59,903 bases of DNA from Candidatus Poribacteria bacterium (GTDB taxonomy: Bacteria > Poribacteria > WGA-4E > WGA-3G), in contig JAAXHL010000019.1 of NCBI GenBank assembly GCA_012270865.1, positions 1 through 59,903 of the forward strand, written 5' to 3'. Of this stretch, positions 1-8,006 are shown in pieces. Below the pieces are notes generated by a model, which was not told the origin of the DNA, ran no database searches, and saw nothing but the letters and a program-made list of their open reading frames with translations. A program made the translations under genes and the position numbers. The stretch's first letter is position 1; every line of letters begins with the position of its first letter.

Positions 1-508
1 CTTTAATTCTAATGGTCACTATAGTTAACCTAATCAGCGGGGTAATATCGCTAATTTGATTATCAGAAAGTGTCATCTCAATCAACTTCGTCAAATCTGC
101 GATAGGGCTAATATCACTGATTTCGTTCTTGCTAAGCCATAAAGACTGAAGTTGTTTTAATCCGGTGAGTGGTGAAACGTCGCTAATCTGATTAACCGCG
201 AGCCCCAAGGTTCTAAGACGAGGTAAACGAGCGAGTGGTGTAATATCTACAATTTGATTGGCGGAAAGATTTAAGTGTCTTAAATTTGTCGCTTTTTCGA
301 GTCCCGTTAAATTTGTGATACCCCGTGATTTAGCACTCAGGGATTTCAATTTTTTCAAATTCCTGTCCGTGATAGGTGCGTTTGGGTCTAAGTTTAACGC
401 TTCCCGCACAGCTGCAGCTAAGTTGGCATCGGGAATCTCTACCGGTTCTGGCGACGAACAACTTATAAAAGCGATGAGAAATATAAAAGTCAAGCAAATA
501 TGTTTCAT
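1..508 (-). CDS. Leucine-rich-repeat lipoprotein, 3' end cut by window edge
   Basis: The gene starts at the ATG at 508-506 and runs off the left edge, so 169 codons and no stop are visible. Residues 1-17 form a lipoprotein signal (hydrophobic stretch, then FISC with the lipid-carrying Cys at 17). A short segment beginning IPDANLAAAVREAL follows, then 22-residue leucine-rich repeats of the internalin pattern (L-x-x-L-x-x-L-x-L-x-x-N-x-I-x-D-I-x-P-L). Such repeats fold into a curved solenoid that usually binds protein ligands at the cell surface. It is a close paralogue of the next gene, with the same signal, the same Cys position and the same pre-repeat segment, so the pair arose by tandem duplication. 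The ligand cannot be told from sequence. Confidence 0.85.
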   Translation of the reverse strand, partial: MKHICLTFIFLIAFISCSSPEPVEIPDANLAAAVREALNLDPNAPITDRNLKKLKSLSAKSRGITNLTGLEKATNLRHLNLSANQIVDITPLARLPRLRTLGLAVNQISDVSPLTGLKQLQSLWLSKNEISDISPIADLTKLIEMTLSDNQISDITPLIRLTIVTIRIK

Positions 509-566
509 AATATCAACCTAAGACGGGGTTCCACCCCCCCCGCAAGGGGAGTGCGTAACACTTTGA

Positions 567-1886
567 TTAGTAGTTAGATTCTATAATCTGCAAATTTGGC
601 ATCTGTTTGCGGAGTTCAGGGATGGATTTCATATTTTGAATCTGCTCCTTTTGAAGATATAAATACCTGAGATTCTTAAGATTTCCAAGGACGCTGATGT
701 CGCTGATTTGATTACCCCCAAGCATAAGCACCATAAGTTCGGTCAGTCCAGTCAGTGGCGAAATATCACTGATTTGATTATTCTCAAGTAATAGGTTCTT
801 AAGATTTGCCAGCCCAGCCAGTGGTGAAATATCACTGATTTGATTAACATTCAGGTATAAACCTTCAAGATTTACCAGTCCAGTCAGTGGCGAAATATCG
901 CTGATTTGATTACCCGCAAGTAATAGATTCTTAAGATTTGTCAGTTCAGTCAGTGGCGAAATATCGCTGATTTCATTACTCATGAGATTCAACTGACTCA
1001 GATGCTTTAGTCCACTGAGAGGTGTAATGTCGCTGATATGACCGCCCGTGAGTAATAGGGATATCAGCTCCTTTAATTCGCTGCAAAATGTTATATCTTT
1101 GATTTGATGACGCTCAATAAATAAGGATTCTAAGTGCGTGAGTCTTGCAATTGGTGTCATGTCACGAATATGATTAGCCGTAAGCAATAAAGTTTTCAGC
1201 TGCGTTAATTCAGCGATAGGGGTAATGTCCGTAATTTTATTCCTTTGAAGTGACAAAATCGTGAGTTGTGTCATTTCAGCAAGCGGCGTGAGGTCTGTAA
1301 TTTGGCAGTTTCGGAGCAACACACCTGTGAGCTGTTTTAATCCTTTGATGGGTGTGATGTCGCTGATTTCGTTGTTGTCAAGTCCTAAGTGTGTAAGTTG
1401 TGTCAAGTTTGCGACGGGTGTAATGTCGCTGATTTTATTGCTGCTAAGATCTAAATGTGTAAGTTGTGTCAAGTTTGCGACGGGTGTGATGTCGCTGATC
1501 TCATTGCTGCCAAGTTCTAAGTGTGCAAGTTGTGTCAAGTTTGCGAGGGGCGTGATGTCTTCTATTTTGTTCTTGGAAAGCATTAACCTATCAAGTTCTG
1601 TCAAGTCAGCGAGGGGCGAGATGTCCGTAATTTCGTTCTGCTCAAGCCATAACATCCGTAAATTTGCTGCTTTTTCCAAGCCGGTCAGATTCTTTACACC
1701 TTTATCTGCGATCACCAAGATATTTAATTCTCTCAGATCTTTTTCTAAGATAGGTTCGTTAGGGGCTAAACCGAGTCTTTCTCGCACGGCAGCGGCTAAG
1801 TTTTTATCAGGTATCACTTTCGGGTTTACAAGTGAACAGCTCAGGAAAGCGGTAAGAATCAGCAAAAGAAGGTAAAAGCGTTTCAT
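567..1886 (-). CDS. Leucine-rich-repeat lipoprotein (internalin-type repeats)
   Basis: This encodes 439 residues from the ATG at 1886. A longer reading from 1982 exists, but the inner start puts a lipoprotein signal (MKRFYLLLLILTAFLSC, Cys 17) at the N terminus and has AGGA upstream. After a segment starting VIPDKNLAAAVRERL, about sixteen 22-residue leucine-rich repeats fill the protein, many ending in N-x-I-S-D-I-T/S-P. Repeats with L-x-x-L-x-L-x-x-N consensus and D-I-x-P turns are typical of internalin-like solenoids that bind other proteins. The product should sit on the outer surface or in the periplasm as a lipoprotein. Neighbouring repeats are nearly identical at DNA level, which suggests recent expansion and makes copy number easy to mis-assemble. 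Confidence 0.9.
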   Translation of the reverse strand: MKRFYLLLLILTAFLSCSLVNPKVIPDKNLAAAVRERLGLAPNEPILEKDLRELNILVIADKGVKNLTGLEKAANLRMLWLEQNEITDISPLADLTELDRLMLSKNKIEDITPLANLTQLAHLELGSNEISDITPVANLTQLTHLDLSSNKISDITPVANLTQLTHLGLDNNEISDITPIKGLKQLTGVLLRNCQITDLTPLAEMTQLTILSLQRNKITDITPIAELTQLKTLLLTANHIRDMTPIARLTHLESLFIERHQIKDITFCSELKELISLLLTGGHISDITPLSGLKHLSQLNLMSNEISDISPLTELTNLKNLLLAGNQISDISPLTGLVNLEGLYLNVNQISDISPLAGLANLKNLLLENNQISDISPLTGLTELMVLMLGGNQISDISVLGNLKNLRYLYLQKEQIQNMKSIPELRKQMPNLQIIESNY

Positions 1887-2020
1887 AGCATTGGGTCCTA
1901 TCAATTGAGAAACATAATGTCCACTAAAACGGATTGTAACTTTAAGAACGCCAGTTTGATTAATCATTTCAGATGGGTTCAAGGACTATTTCCGCATCAC
2001 AGGATATCTGTGAATTGTAG

Positions 2021-2039
2021 CACAAACTGTTAGTTTGTG
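2021..2039. repeat. Free-standing hairpin, same type as beta-class element cargo
   Basis: CACAAACT and AGTTTGTG pair perfectly around a GTT loop. The same hairpin lies inside the TIR-bounded elements at 21.5, 26.4, 48.2 and 58.9 kb, but here it has no element ends. Confidence 0.6.
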
Positions 2040-2093
2040 GCGCATACAGCACAAATTAACAGTGGACGCTACATAAGTCCAACTTTTATCAAA

Positions 2094-2195
2094 TAGGATT
2101 TACGCACTTCCTCTCAAAGTCCCCCTGATAAGGGGGATTTAGGGGGTTTAAAACTAAAAAATCTACCATCACGTGCTAAATTTGCGTAAGTCCTG
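2094..2195. mobile_element. MITE-like element, copy A
   Basis: It begins TAGGATTTACGCA and ends TTGCGTAAGTCCTG, flanked by a perfect 5-bp duplication TCAAA (2089-2093 and 2196-2200). The cargo is the hairpin of five C and five G (CCCCCTGATAAGGGGG) followed by TTTAGGGGG, with a right half unlike the other copies. There is no coding capacity. It lies between the LRR pair and the peptidase gene. Confidence 0.85.
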
Positions 2196-2282
2196 TCAAA
2201 CTCACGTTTTAAGAGCAATTTGTTTGACGTTAATTGGATTATAGCACCTTGTGTCAGAAATTGTCAATACCGTCTGAAGTAC

Positions 2283-2357
2283 GTTTGTAGTCGTACGATT
2301 CATCATATATTCTACAGGTGTGTTTAATAGGCAATAAATGGTTTCCCGACTACAAAC
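2283..2357. repeat. 75-bp segment bounded by 11-bp inverted repeats
   Basis: GTTTGTAGTCG at 2283-2293 is the exact reverse complement of CGACTACAAAC at 2347-2357. The enclosed 53 bp show no coding signal. It may be another short non-autonomous element or a hairpin. No target duplication was seen. Confidence 0.45.
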
Positions 2358-2380
2358 AAGTAGCAGATTTAATCGGAATC

Positions 2381-2389
2381 TGCTATAGT
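2381..2389 (+). promoter_or_regulatory. Extended -10 promoter for the P1 peptidase gene
   Basis: TGC followed directly by TATAGT (2384-2389) is an extended -10 box. The start codon follows 32 bases later. No good -35 hexamer is seen. Confidence 0.4.
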
Positions 2390-2421
2390 AATCTTCAGAA
2401 ATCTGAAAAGGCGTGTAGCTT

Positions 2422-3333
2422 ATGGAACCGATGAACCAGACAATCACAGCGATAGATGGAATCAAGGTGGGACATGCCACCGAGGCAACTGCCCAGACGG
2501 GATGTACCGTTATCCTCTGTCCGACAGGCGCAACGGCAGGTGTTGATGTGCGCGGTGCTGCACCCGGAACACGCGAGACGGAAGCACTCCGTCCCGGACG
2601 CTTGGTCCAGAAAGCACACGCCGTGCTACTGACCGGCGGAAGTGCCTTCGGATTGGATGCCGCAAGCGGTGTCGTCCAGTATCTTGAAGAACGCAACGTC
2701 GGTTTTCCTGCGGGTCCTGTCTACGTACCGATTGTTCCCGCAGCCGTGATTTTCGATCTCGGAGTCGGTGATGCGAAAATTCGTCCTGACCGTGAGATGG
2801 GGTATCAGGCGTGCCTGAACGCCACGGGCGAACCCGTTGCGATGGGTGTTATCGGCGCAGGCACAGGTGCCACGGTAGGCAAGGCTCCGGGCGTTACGCC
2901 TTCTCAAGGCGGTGTCGGTTCGGCATGTAAACATCTCGATTCGGGTTTGATTGTCGCTGCGATTGCGGTTGTGAATGCACTCGGAAACGTTGTCCATCCA
3001 AAAACAGGTGAGATTCTTGCAGGCGGAAAAGAAAACGACCGGTTCGTGGACATCACAGAACGGCTTTTAGATGCGAATTTGGTTGCGGGGACAAATACGA
3101 CAATCGGGGTTGTCGCTACCAATGCTGCACTTACGCCAGCGGAGGTGAACCGGGTCGCAGAGATGGCACACGACGGAATGGCGCGTGCGATTCGTCCTTC
3201 ACATACGATGTTTGATGGTGATACACTCTTCACGCTTGCGACAGGGGCACACACCGGCAGCAGTGTGAACACTATCGGTATCCTCGCTGCGGAGGTCGTT
3301 GCGGAAGCGGTTGTTAACGCGGTGACCGTTTAA
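2422..3333 (+). CDS. P1 family peptidase (DmpA/BapA type, Ntn-like aminopeptidase)
   Basis: The 303-residue product fits the P1 (MEROPS S58) family of self-processing aminopeptidases, in which the precursor is cut before a Ser or Thr that becomes the N-terminal nucleophile. The matching site here is GTNTTIGVVAT at residues 223-233, with cleavage likely before Thr226. Glycine-rich segments typical of the family are LTGGSAFGLDAASGV (70-84) and GTGATVGKAPG (147-157). It has no signal peptide, so it is probably cytoplasmic. The start at 2422 lacks a strong ribosome site and the Met at residue 4 is an equal alternative. It converges with the next gene and the stop codons overlap. Substrates of such enzymes are small peptides or amides; the actual one is unknown. 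Confidence 0.85.
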   Translation: MEPMNQTITAIDGIKVGHATEATAQTGCTVILCPTGATAGVDVRGAAPGTRETEALRPGRLVQKAHAVLLTGGSAFGLDAASGVVQYLEERNVGFPAGPVYVPIVPAAVIFDLGVGDAKIRPDREMGYQACLNATGEPVAMGVIGAGTGATVGKAPGVTPSQGGVGSACKHLDSGLIVAAIAVVNALGNVVHPKTGEILAGGKENDRFVDITERLLDANLVAGTNTTIGVVATNAALTPAEVNRVAEMAHDGMARAIRPSHTMFDGDTLFTLATGAHTGSSVNTIGILAAEVVAEAVVNAVTV

Positions 3334-4718
3334 ATCGGTTGTCCTTGCATTTCTGGTGGAATATCAATACCGAATTCATTCAACACCGTCGGTGCAATAT
3401 CGTATATGCTTTTAGGGGGGACGTTTCCTATTTGTCGCGCTATAGTGGAACGGGACGCAGATTTGAAAATAAAAATGCCCATCTCAGCGTGGTTGCAATC
3501 GTCGGGTCCGGTATCGTTTTCGTAGGTGTAGATGCTGTTGTACCCGACGCTTCCGACCGACCGCCAAAAGAGGTTACCGAAATAGACAATCAGATCGGGT
3601 GCGATGTTTCGGCATTCCCGGTAGACCTCTTCGGGTTTGAACACCCGTGTATCAATATTATTCCCATCTTCGTCTACAATTGCTTCGAGCTGCGCCTTCA
3701 ATTCGTCACGAATTGTCTCATAATCCCTCGCTTTAACAATCCCGTCAGGTTCTCTACCTTCAACGTTTATAAAGATACGTCCGTAATATCCGCCTTCACC
3801 CCACGCCTTCGTTTTCTGCCAGTCCACTATATCCGGTGTCCAGCGCGTAATCTCCTGTGGTTCGGTTTTAAGCGTCAGGTAGCCGTGTTTTTGGAGCCAT
3901 TCATTGACACAGATACCGCCGTCCATCCGTTTTGCGCCGTGGTCTGAAGCAACGATAACGGTGGTCTCTTCATCAACGCACGCTAACACTTCTCCGAGTT
4001 CCCTGTCGAGTGTACGATAGTAGTTCCGCATCGTCTCTGAGAACGGTGAATTCGGTTCATAATTCCGGTGCGTTTTATCCCAGAACCGCCAGAAGGCGTG
4101 GTGGAGCCGATCAGAACCCATCTCAACCATCGTGAAGAGGTCCCAATCTTTTGTTTCGAGCAGATGGCGTGCGAGTTTGAAACGTTCAGTGGTCATCTTC
4201 AAGAGTTGTTGTTCCAGCTCGGCGCGCCGATCCGTCCGGAAGTTCGGGATGTCAATCATGTAGTCGCTTGCGACCTGCGTGATTTCGCGCGAGAGTCGTC
4301 TCGGGAACGTCCACTGTGAATTGCGGTCAGGCGTGAGGAAACTGGTGACCATCCACCCCGGAAACGGCTTCGCAGGATAGGTGAGCGGCACACCGAGAAC
4401 GACAGACCTCTTTCCTGATTGTCCCAAGAGGTCCCAGAGTGTCGGCACTTCTACGGCGTGTGCGTTGGCAATTGTCAAAGCGTCGTAGGAATAGTCTTTA
4501 CGGTTGCGGAAACCGTAGATGCCGAGCTCACCGGGGTCGCGGCTGGTCATCATGCACATCCATGCGGGTACGGTGATAGGTGGAATTGTGCTTGCCAGTT
4601 CTCCGTAGATGCCTTCTGCCATCAAGCGATGTGTGTTAGGCATATCGTCTTTGAAGGCATCAAAGACGAGTTCCGGTGCGGCGCAATCCCAACCGATAAT
4701 AAGGACGCGTTTCTTCAT
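3330..4718 (-). CDS. Alkaline phosphatase superfamily phosphohydrolase/phosphodiesterase
   Basis: This is a 462-residue protein of the type I phosphodiesterase/nucleotide pyrophosphatase branch of the AlkP superfamily. From the ATG at 4718 it opens MKKRVLIIGWDCAAPELV, with Asp11 as a metal ligand. PPITVPAW carries the likely Thr49 nucleophile, and VASDHGA supplies the paired Asp/His of the second metal site. A longer reading upstream to 4922 would overlap the PhyH gene and has no family similarity, so it was not used. It is the last gene of a minus-strand run with the sulfatase and PhyH genes, 10 bases after PhyH. The family cleaves phosphate mono- or diesters. No signal peptide is seen and the substrate is unknown. 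Confidence 0.85.
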   Translation of the reverse strand: MKKRVLIIGWDCAAPELVFDAFKDDMPNTHRLMAEGIYGELASTIPPITVPAWMCMMTSRDPGELGIYGFRNRKDYSYDALTIANAHAVEVPTLWDLLGQSGKRSVVLGVPLTYPAKPFPGWMVTSFLTPDRNSQWTFPRRLSREITQVASDYMIDIPNFRTDRRAELEQQLLKMTTERFKLARHLLETKDWDLFTMVEMGSDRLHHAFWRFWDKTHRNYEPNSPFSETMRNYYRTLDRELGEVLACVDEETTVIVASDHGAKRMDGGICVNEWLQKHGYLTLKTEPQEITRWTPDIVDWQKTKAWGEGGYYGRIFINVEGREPDGIVKARDYETIRDELKAQLEAIVDEDGNNIDTRVFKPEEVYRECRNIAPDLIVYFGNLFWRSVGSVGYNSIYTYENDTGPDDCNHAEMGIFIFKSASRSTIARQIGNVPPKSIYDIAPTVLNEFGIDIPPEMQGQPI

Positions 4719-4728
4719 GTTTTTTAGA

Positions 4729-5529
4729 TCACGGTTTGTGATCGGTATTAACGGGTGGTTCGTCGTTATTAAGGAACCGCTCAATTGTGTTTCTCGTTGC
4801 CGGACGCGTACGGAAATCGGCAACCCAGGGTTCACGGAAGTACGCCTGCTTTTCGCGTGGTAAAGCGGACAGCACTTCGGGCGGAATCCGTAGACGGTGC
4901 CAATGTGTTGCGAGATGTGCATAAGCGTTTAGTACTGCGACACGTGGTGTCTCCCGTTGCCAGATGGGACCGGCGTGACACAGGTTTTCTGTAAAGAAGA
5001 TTGCACTCCCAGCTGGACATTCGTATGACATCAGGAACGGACTCCGTTTCTCATCTTCTAACGACGTATGGTCAGGATGCATCGGGAAGTTGGATTTGTG
5101 GCTGCCAGCGATGAAATGCGTCGCACCGTCGTTTTTGGAAATATCTGTCAATTCAAAGACGACGCGTACCATTCCAGCGTGGATCTGTCCGTTGTTGACG
5201 CGATACCCGAAGATTGGGTCTGCCTGCCTCGGTCCGCCGCCGTGGAGTTCACCGTGTCTGCGTCCTTTTTCGCGCCAGACAGAGAAGCAGCTCTCTAACC
5301 GTACCTCGGGCCCGATGATCTCGTGTAAAACCTCAAGAACTTTGGGGTGATCAATCAGGACGCTCGCGGGACCGCCCGGTACGGCGCGGTGTTCCGGCGG
5401 TAAGGATTCTTTGTCGTGATGTATCCGGTCAATCTGCTCAACGATTGCGTCGATTTCGTCGCGCTCAAGAATCGCAGGACGAACGAGGAATCCGGATAAG
5501 TCAAATCGAAATTTTTCTTCATCAGTCAT
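4729..5529 (-). CDS. Phytanoyl-CoA dioxygenase (PhyH) family protein
   Basis: This 266-residue protein resembles PhyH-type Fe(II)/2-oxoglutarate dioxygenases, which form a cupin-like barrel. Supporting segments are FDLSGFLVRPAIL near the N terminus, RVVFELTDISKNDGATHFIAGSHK (two overlapping stretches, about 122-145) and CHAGPIW with the distal iron-ligand His185, followed by Arg196 for 2-oxoglutarate. The usual HxD pair is not obvious; the nearest match is HGE at 92-94, so the iron site may be altered. AAGGAG lies upstream of the ATG. It is in the same transcript as the sulfatase upstream and the phosphohydrolase downstream. The family hydroxylates varied lipids and small molecules, so the substrate is open. 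Confidence 0.82.
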   Translation of the reverse strand: MTDEEKFRFDLSGFLVRPAILERDEIDAIVEQIDRIHHDKESLPPEHRAVPGGPASVLIDHPKVLEVLHEIIGPEVRLESCFSVWREKGRRHGELHGGGPRQADPIFGYRVNNGQIHAGMVRVVFELTDISKNDGATHFIAGSHKSNFPMHPDHTSLEDEKRSPFLMSYECPAGSAIFFTENLCHAGPIWQRETPRVAVLNAYAHLATHWHRLRIPPEVLSALPREKQAYFREPWVADFRTRPATRNTIERFLNNDEPPVNTDHKP

Positions 5530-5588
5530 GGGTTGCTATCTCCTTGTTGCTTTCGTGGTAAAGCATAAAACCAAATACAAGTAGAAAA

Positions 5589-6947
5589 TTATGCCCAACG
5601 GGGTTTTCCGCCGCCGAATCGCTGCTCGCTGATATTCCATAACTCCGATAAACCGAGTTGCCGGATGTGTTCGATTCCGGGTAAGAACGGATCGTTGACT
5701 CGGTTTAGCCACTCTTGGAGTTCCGCCTCTAATTCTGCCCGAAGTCCTTGTGAATCCGCATCGTCTATGAGGTTATTCAACTGATACGGGTCGTTATCGT
5801 TGTCGTAAAGGAGCCAACCTGTGCCGTCGTAATGGCGTGCGTAGGTATGGCGATGTGTTCGGACACCGCGCCACTCACGGATACCGAAGTGGAAACCTTC
5901 ACTGCCGTGTAACGGTACGCCAAGGAAAACGGATTGCGGTTCGTCAATTGTCTCGCCGAGCATCGCATCTGAAAGGTCAATACCTTCTACACCTTCAGGG
6001 ATGGGTAAATCGCATAAGGATAGTATTGACGGCATAAAATCGACGAGACTTAGCAAAGTGTCGCGGGTAACGCCTGCCGGGATTCTACGGGGCCAACGGA
6101 TCATAAACGGAATACGGCTCGATTCTTCCCACGGACGCTCTTTTCGGACATGTCCGTGGCTACCGAGCATATCGCCGTGGTCGGATGTGTAGACGAGAAT
6201 CGTATCGTCAGCGATACCGAGTTCATCGAGTGCAGCCATCAAGCGTCCAAGGTTTTCGTCTAAAGCCGTAATGTGTGCGTAGTAGCCAGAGAGGTCTTTC
6301 CGTGTCGCGGGTGTATCTACGGCGTTCGGACGCAACTGAATCTCCTCAGGAGGATACATCTCCTTGTAGCGTTCCGGTACATGTTCGTAAGGATTGTGTG
6401 GTGGTCCCCAACTCATATAGAGACAGAAGGGTTCATCGACGTGATCGCGGCAGTATTGGATCGCCTGATCGGTCTGGAAGTCGGGTTCGTACCCTTCGAT
6501 TTGCTTCTGATTTCCATCGGAATCGTGGTACGGCGCATTAAAATAGTTATGATGACAGTTCCATCCGATCCAGTGGTCAAAACCGAAGCGCATCTCGTGC
6601 GTGATGAACTTATTTCTCGGCATACCGCCGAGGTGCCATTTACCGATGTAGCCGGTCTCGTAGCCGTCCGCTTTAAAAACCTCCGCAACCCCCGTTTCGG
6701 ACAACGGAAGTGGTAGATCGTTAGAAACAGCCTTATGGTTCAACGGATATTTGCCTGTCATCAGACATCCGCGTGCAGGCACACATATCGGAACATTAGT
6801 GAAGGTATTCGGAAAGAACATCCCTTCTTGTGCGAGTTGATCCATAAACGGTGTTTGTACCTGCGGATTACCTGCGCAACCGACATCGCATTGGCGGTGC
6901 TGGTCGCCAAAAACAAAAATTAGATTGGGTTTACGGATGGTTTCCAT
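5589..6947 (-). CDS. Sulfatase (formylglycine-dependent, type I)
   Basis: The 452-residue product has the type I sulfatase signature CVPARGCLMTGKYP, with Cys55, Pro57 and Arg59 forming the C-x-P-x-R site converted to formylglycine. Other family marks are NLIFVFGDQHR at the N terminus (metal Asp) and SDHGDMLGSHG in the middle (metal Asp/His). The start at 6947 has AAAGGA seven bases upstream; an extended start at 7025 would overlap the neighbouring gene. There is no signal peptide, unusual for an enzyme acting on external polymers, so it may act on imported sulfated sugars. It sits between the FemAB-like and PhyH genes in one direction with gaps under 60 bases. A maturase (anSME or FGE) is not in this window. 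Confidence 0.93.
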   Translation of the reverse strand: METIRKPNLIFVFGDQHRQCDVGCAGNPQVQTPFMDQLAQEGMFFPNTFTNVPICVPARGCLMTGKYPLNHKAVSNDLPLPLSETGVAEVFKADGYETGYIGKWHLGGMPRNKFITHEMRFGFDHWIGWNCHHNYFNAPYHDSDGNQKQIEGYEPDFQTDQAIQYCRDHVDEPFCLYMSWGPPHNPYEHVPERYKEMYPPEEIQLRPNAVDTPATRKDLSGYYAHITALDENLGRLMAALDELGIADDTILVYTSDHGDMLGSHGHVRKERPWEESSRIPFMIRWPRRIPAGVTRDTLLSLVDFMPSILSLCDLPIPEGVEGIDLSDAMLGETIDEPQSVFLGVPLHGSEGFHFGIREWRGVRTHRHTYARHYDGTGWLLYDNDNDPYQLNNLIDDADSQGLRAELEAELQEWLNRVNDPFLPGIEHIRQLGLSELWNISEQRFGGGKPRWA

Positions 6948-6984
6948 TGTTGTTCCTTTATAATGTAAAATGGGCTGTTCGGTC

Positions 6985-7992
6985 TCACTGCATCCATGTA
7001 TAAATCTGACGGAGTGCGCCTTCACTTTGGGTCCACAATGCCCTTTTCAAGGGTGAAACGATTTTTGTGTAACTGGCGAAATCTGCCCGAGTCGCGCGGT
7101 ACTGCTCTTTATGTGCGATGAGTCCAGCGTTCTCCGCTGGCGATGCCCCGAAATCCACCCACCCGTATCCTTCACGACACGCCTCTGTGATAATGTAGTG
7201 AAAGATGGCGTTGTTAGGACGATATTTCAAGAACGCGGGTACAGATGCCTCACACCACAGCGTCACAGTTCGATTAAAAAGCAGATAAAGGAGTCCTGCG
7301 ATGATTGTCCCGTTATACGTTGCGATGGCGAGCTTCGCTATTTTTCGCTGTAAGAGCGTCCGCATAAGGAATCGCGGTTTCGGTGTGCCACCTAACCGTT
7401 TCACTGTCATAAGATACATATCGTAGAACGCAGACAACGCCTCTTCACTGTCTGTATCCGTAACTTCGACACCCGATTTTTCTGCCTTCCGCACCGCGCC
7501 CCGGACCCGTTTGTTATACGCGTGCCAGAGAACATCAACATCTCCATCGGTTTTCAGGAGATGTGTGAAGTGATCTGTCCGTTCGTACCCCTTTTCAGTG
7601 AAAAAATCGCCATAGGTCGTTGTATGTTCTGGGGTCAGTGTCCAGCGAATCTCACACCACCCGTTCTCCACTGCTGCGGTCTCGATAGATATTATAAGAG
7701 CTTCGGAGTTCAACGTCATGCCATCTATAAGGTGTATTCCGCCGAACAGGTTCCACGGCATAGAGTGCCATAACCGGATACCGGGGATCGGTCGAAAGAC
7801 AAAGGCAGGCAAACCACCGACAACCGCATCTTGCTGCTTGATGAGCATATAGACAGGGTTGAGTTGCCTGAACGCACCCGCTAAAGCGTCTCGCCACGCA
7901 AGGCTTTGGAAAGCGGTTGTGTTCGGACATCGTTGAATGACAGCATCCCACTGCTCTTGGTTCTGAGAGGTAAGAGGTTCTACCGTATACAC
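6985..7992 (-). CDS. FemAB/GNAT-like acyltransferase
   Basis: This encodes 335 residues of the double-GNAT fold seen in FemAB peptidyltransferases and CelD-like proteins. Recognisable parts are FQSLAWRDAL near residue 28, a basic stretch KRVRGAVRKAEKSGVEV around 160-176, FYDMYLMTVKRLGGTPKP, and a C-terminal core with KYRPNNAIFHYIITEACREGY and DFGAS. These proteins move an aminoacyl or acyl group to peptidoglycan precursors, exopolysaccharide or protein. Which acceptor is used cannot be told. It lies 14 bases after the UxuA-like gene and 37 bases before the sulfatase, so it is probably in one transcript with them, which hints at a role in surface polymer or sugar modification. Confidence 0.75.
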   Translation of the reverse strand: MYTVEPLTSQNQEQWDAVIQRCPNTTAFQSLAWRDALAGAFRQLNPVYMLIKQQDAVVGGLPAFVFRPIPGIRLWHSMPWNLFGGIHLIDGMTLNSEALIISIETAAVENGWCEIRWTLTPEHTTTYGDFFTEKGYERTDHFTHLLKTDGDVDVLWHAYNKRVRGAVRKAEKSGVEVTDTDSEEALSAFYDMYLMTVKRLGGTPKPRFLMRTLLQRKIAKLAIATYNGTIIAGLLYLLFNRTVTLWCEASVPAFLKYRPNNAIFHYIITEACREGYGWVDFGASPAENAGLIAHKEQYRATRADFASYTKIVSPLKRALWTQSEGALRQIYTWMQ

Positions 7993-8006
7993 GTGCAGAT
8001 ATGCCG

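Noticed and set aside
1261..1875. A 204-codon plus-strand reading opposite the second LRR gene.
   Set aside because: It is the shadow of the repetitive LRR codons; the minus-strand protein has a signal peptide and clear repeats.
2094..2195. Treating the element copies as simple rho-independent terminators.
   Set aside because: The conserved ends and 5-bp target duplications show that they transposed, although some may now also stop transcription.
2202..2997. Several minus-strand readings opposite the P1 peptidase gene.
   Set aside because: They lack ribosome sites and any family pattern, while the plus-strand peptidase is complete.
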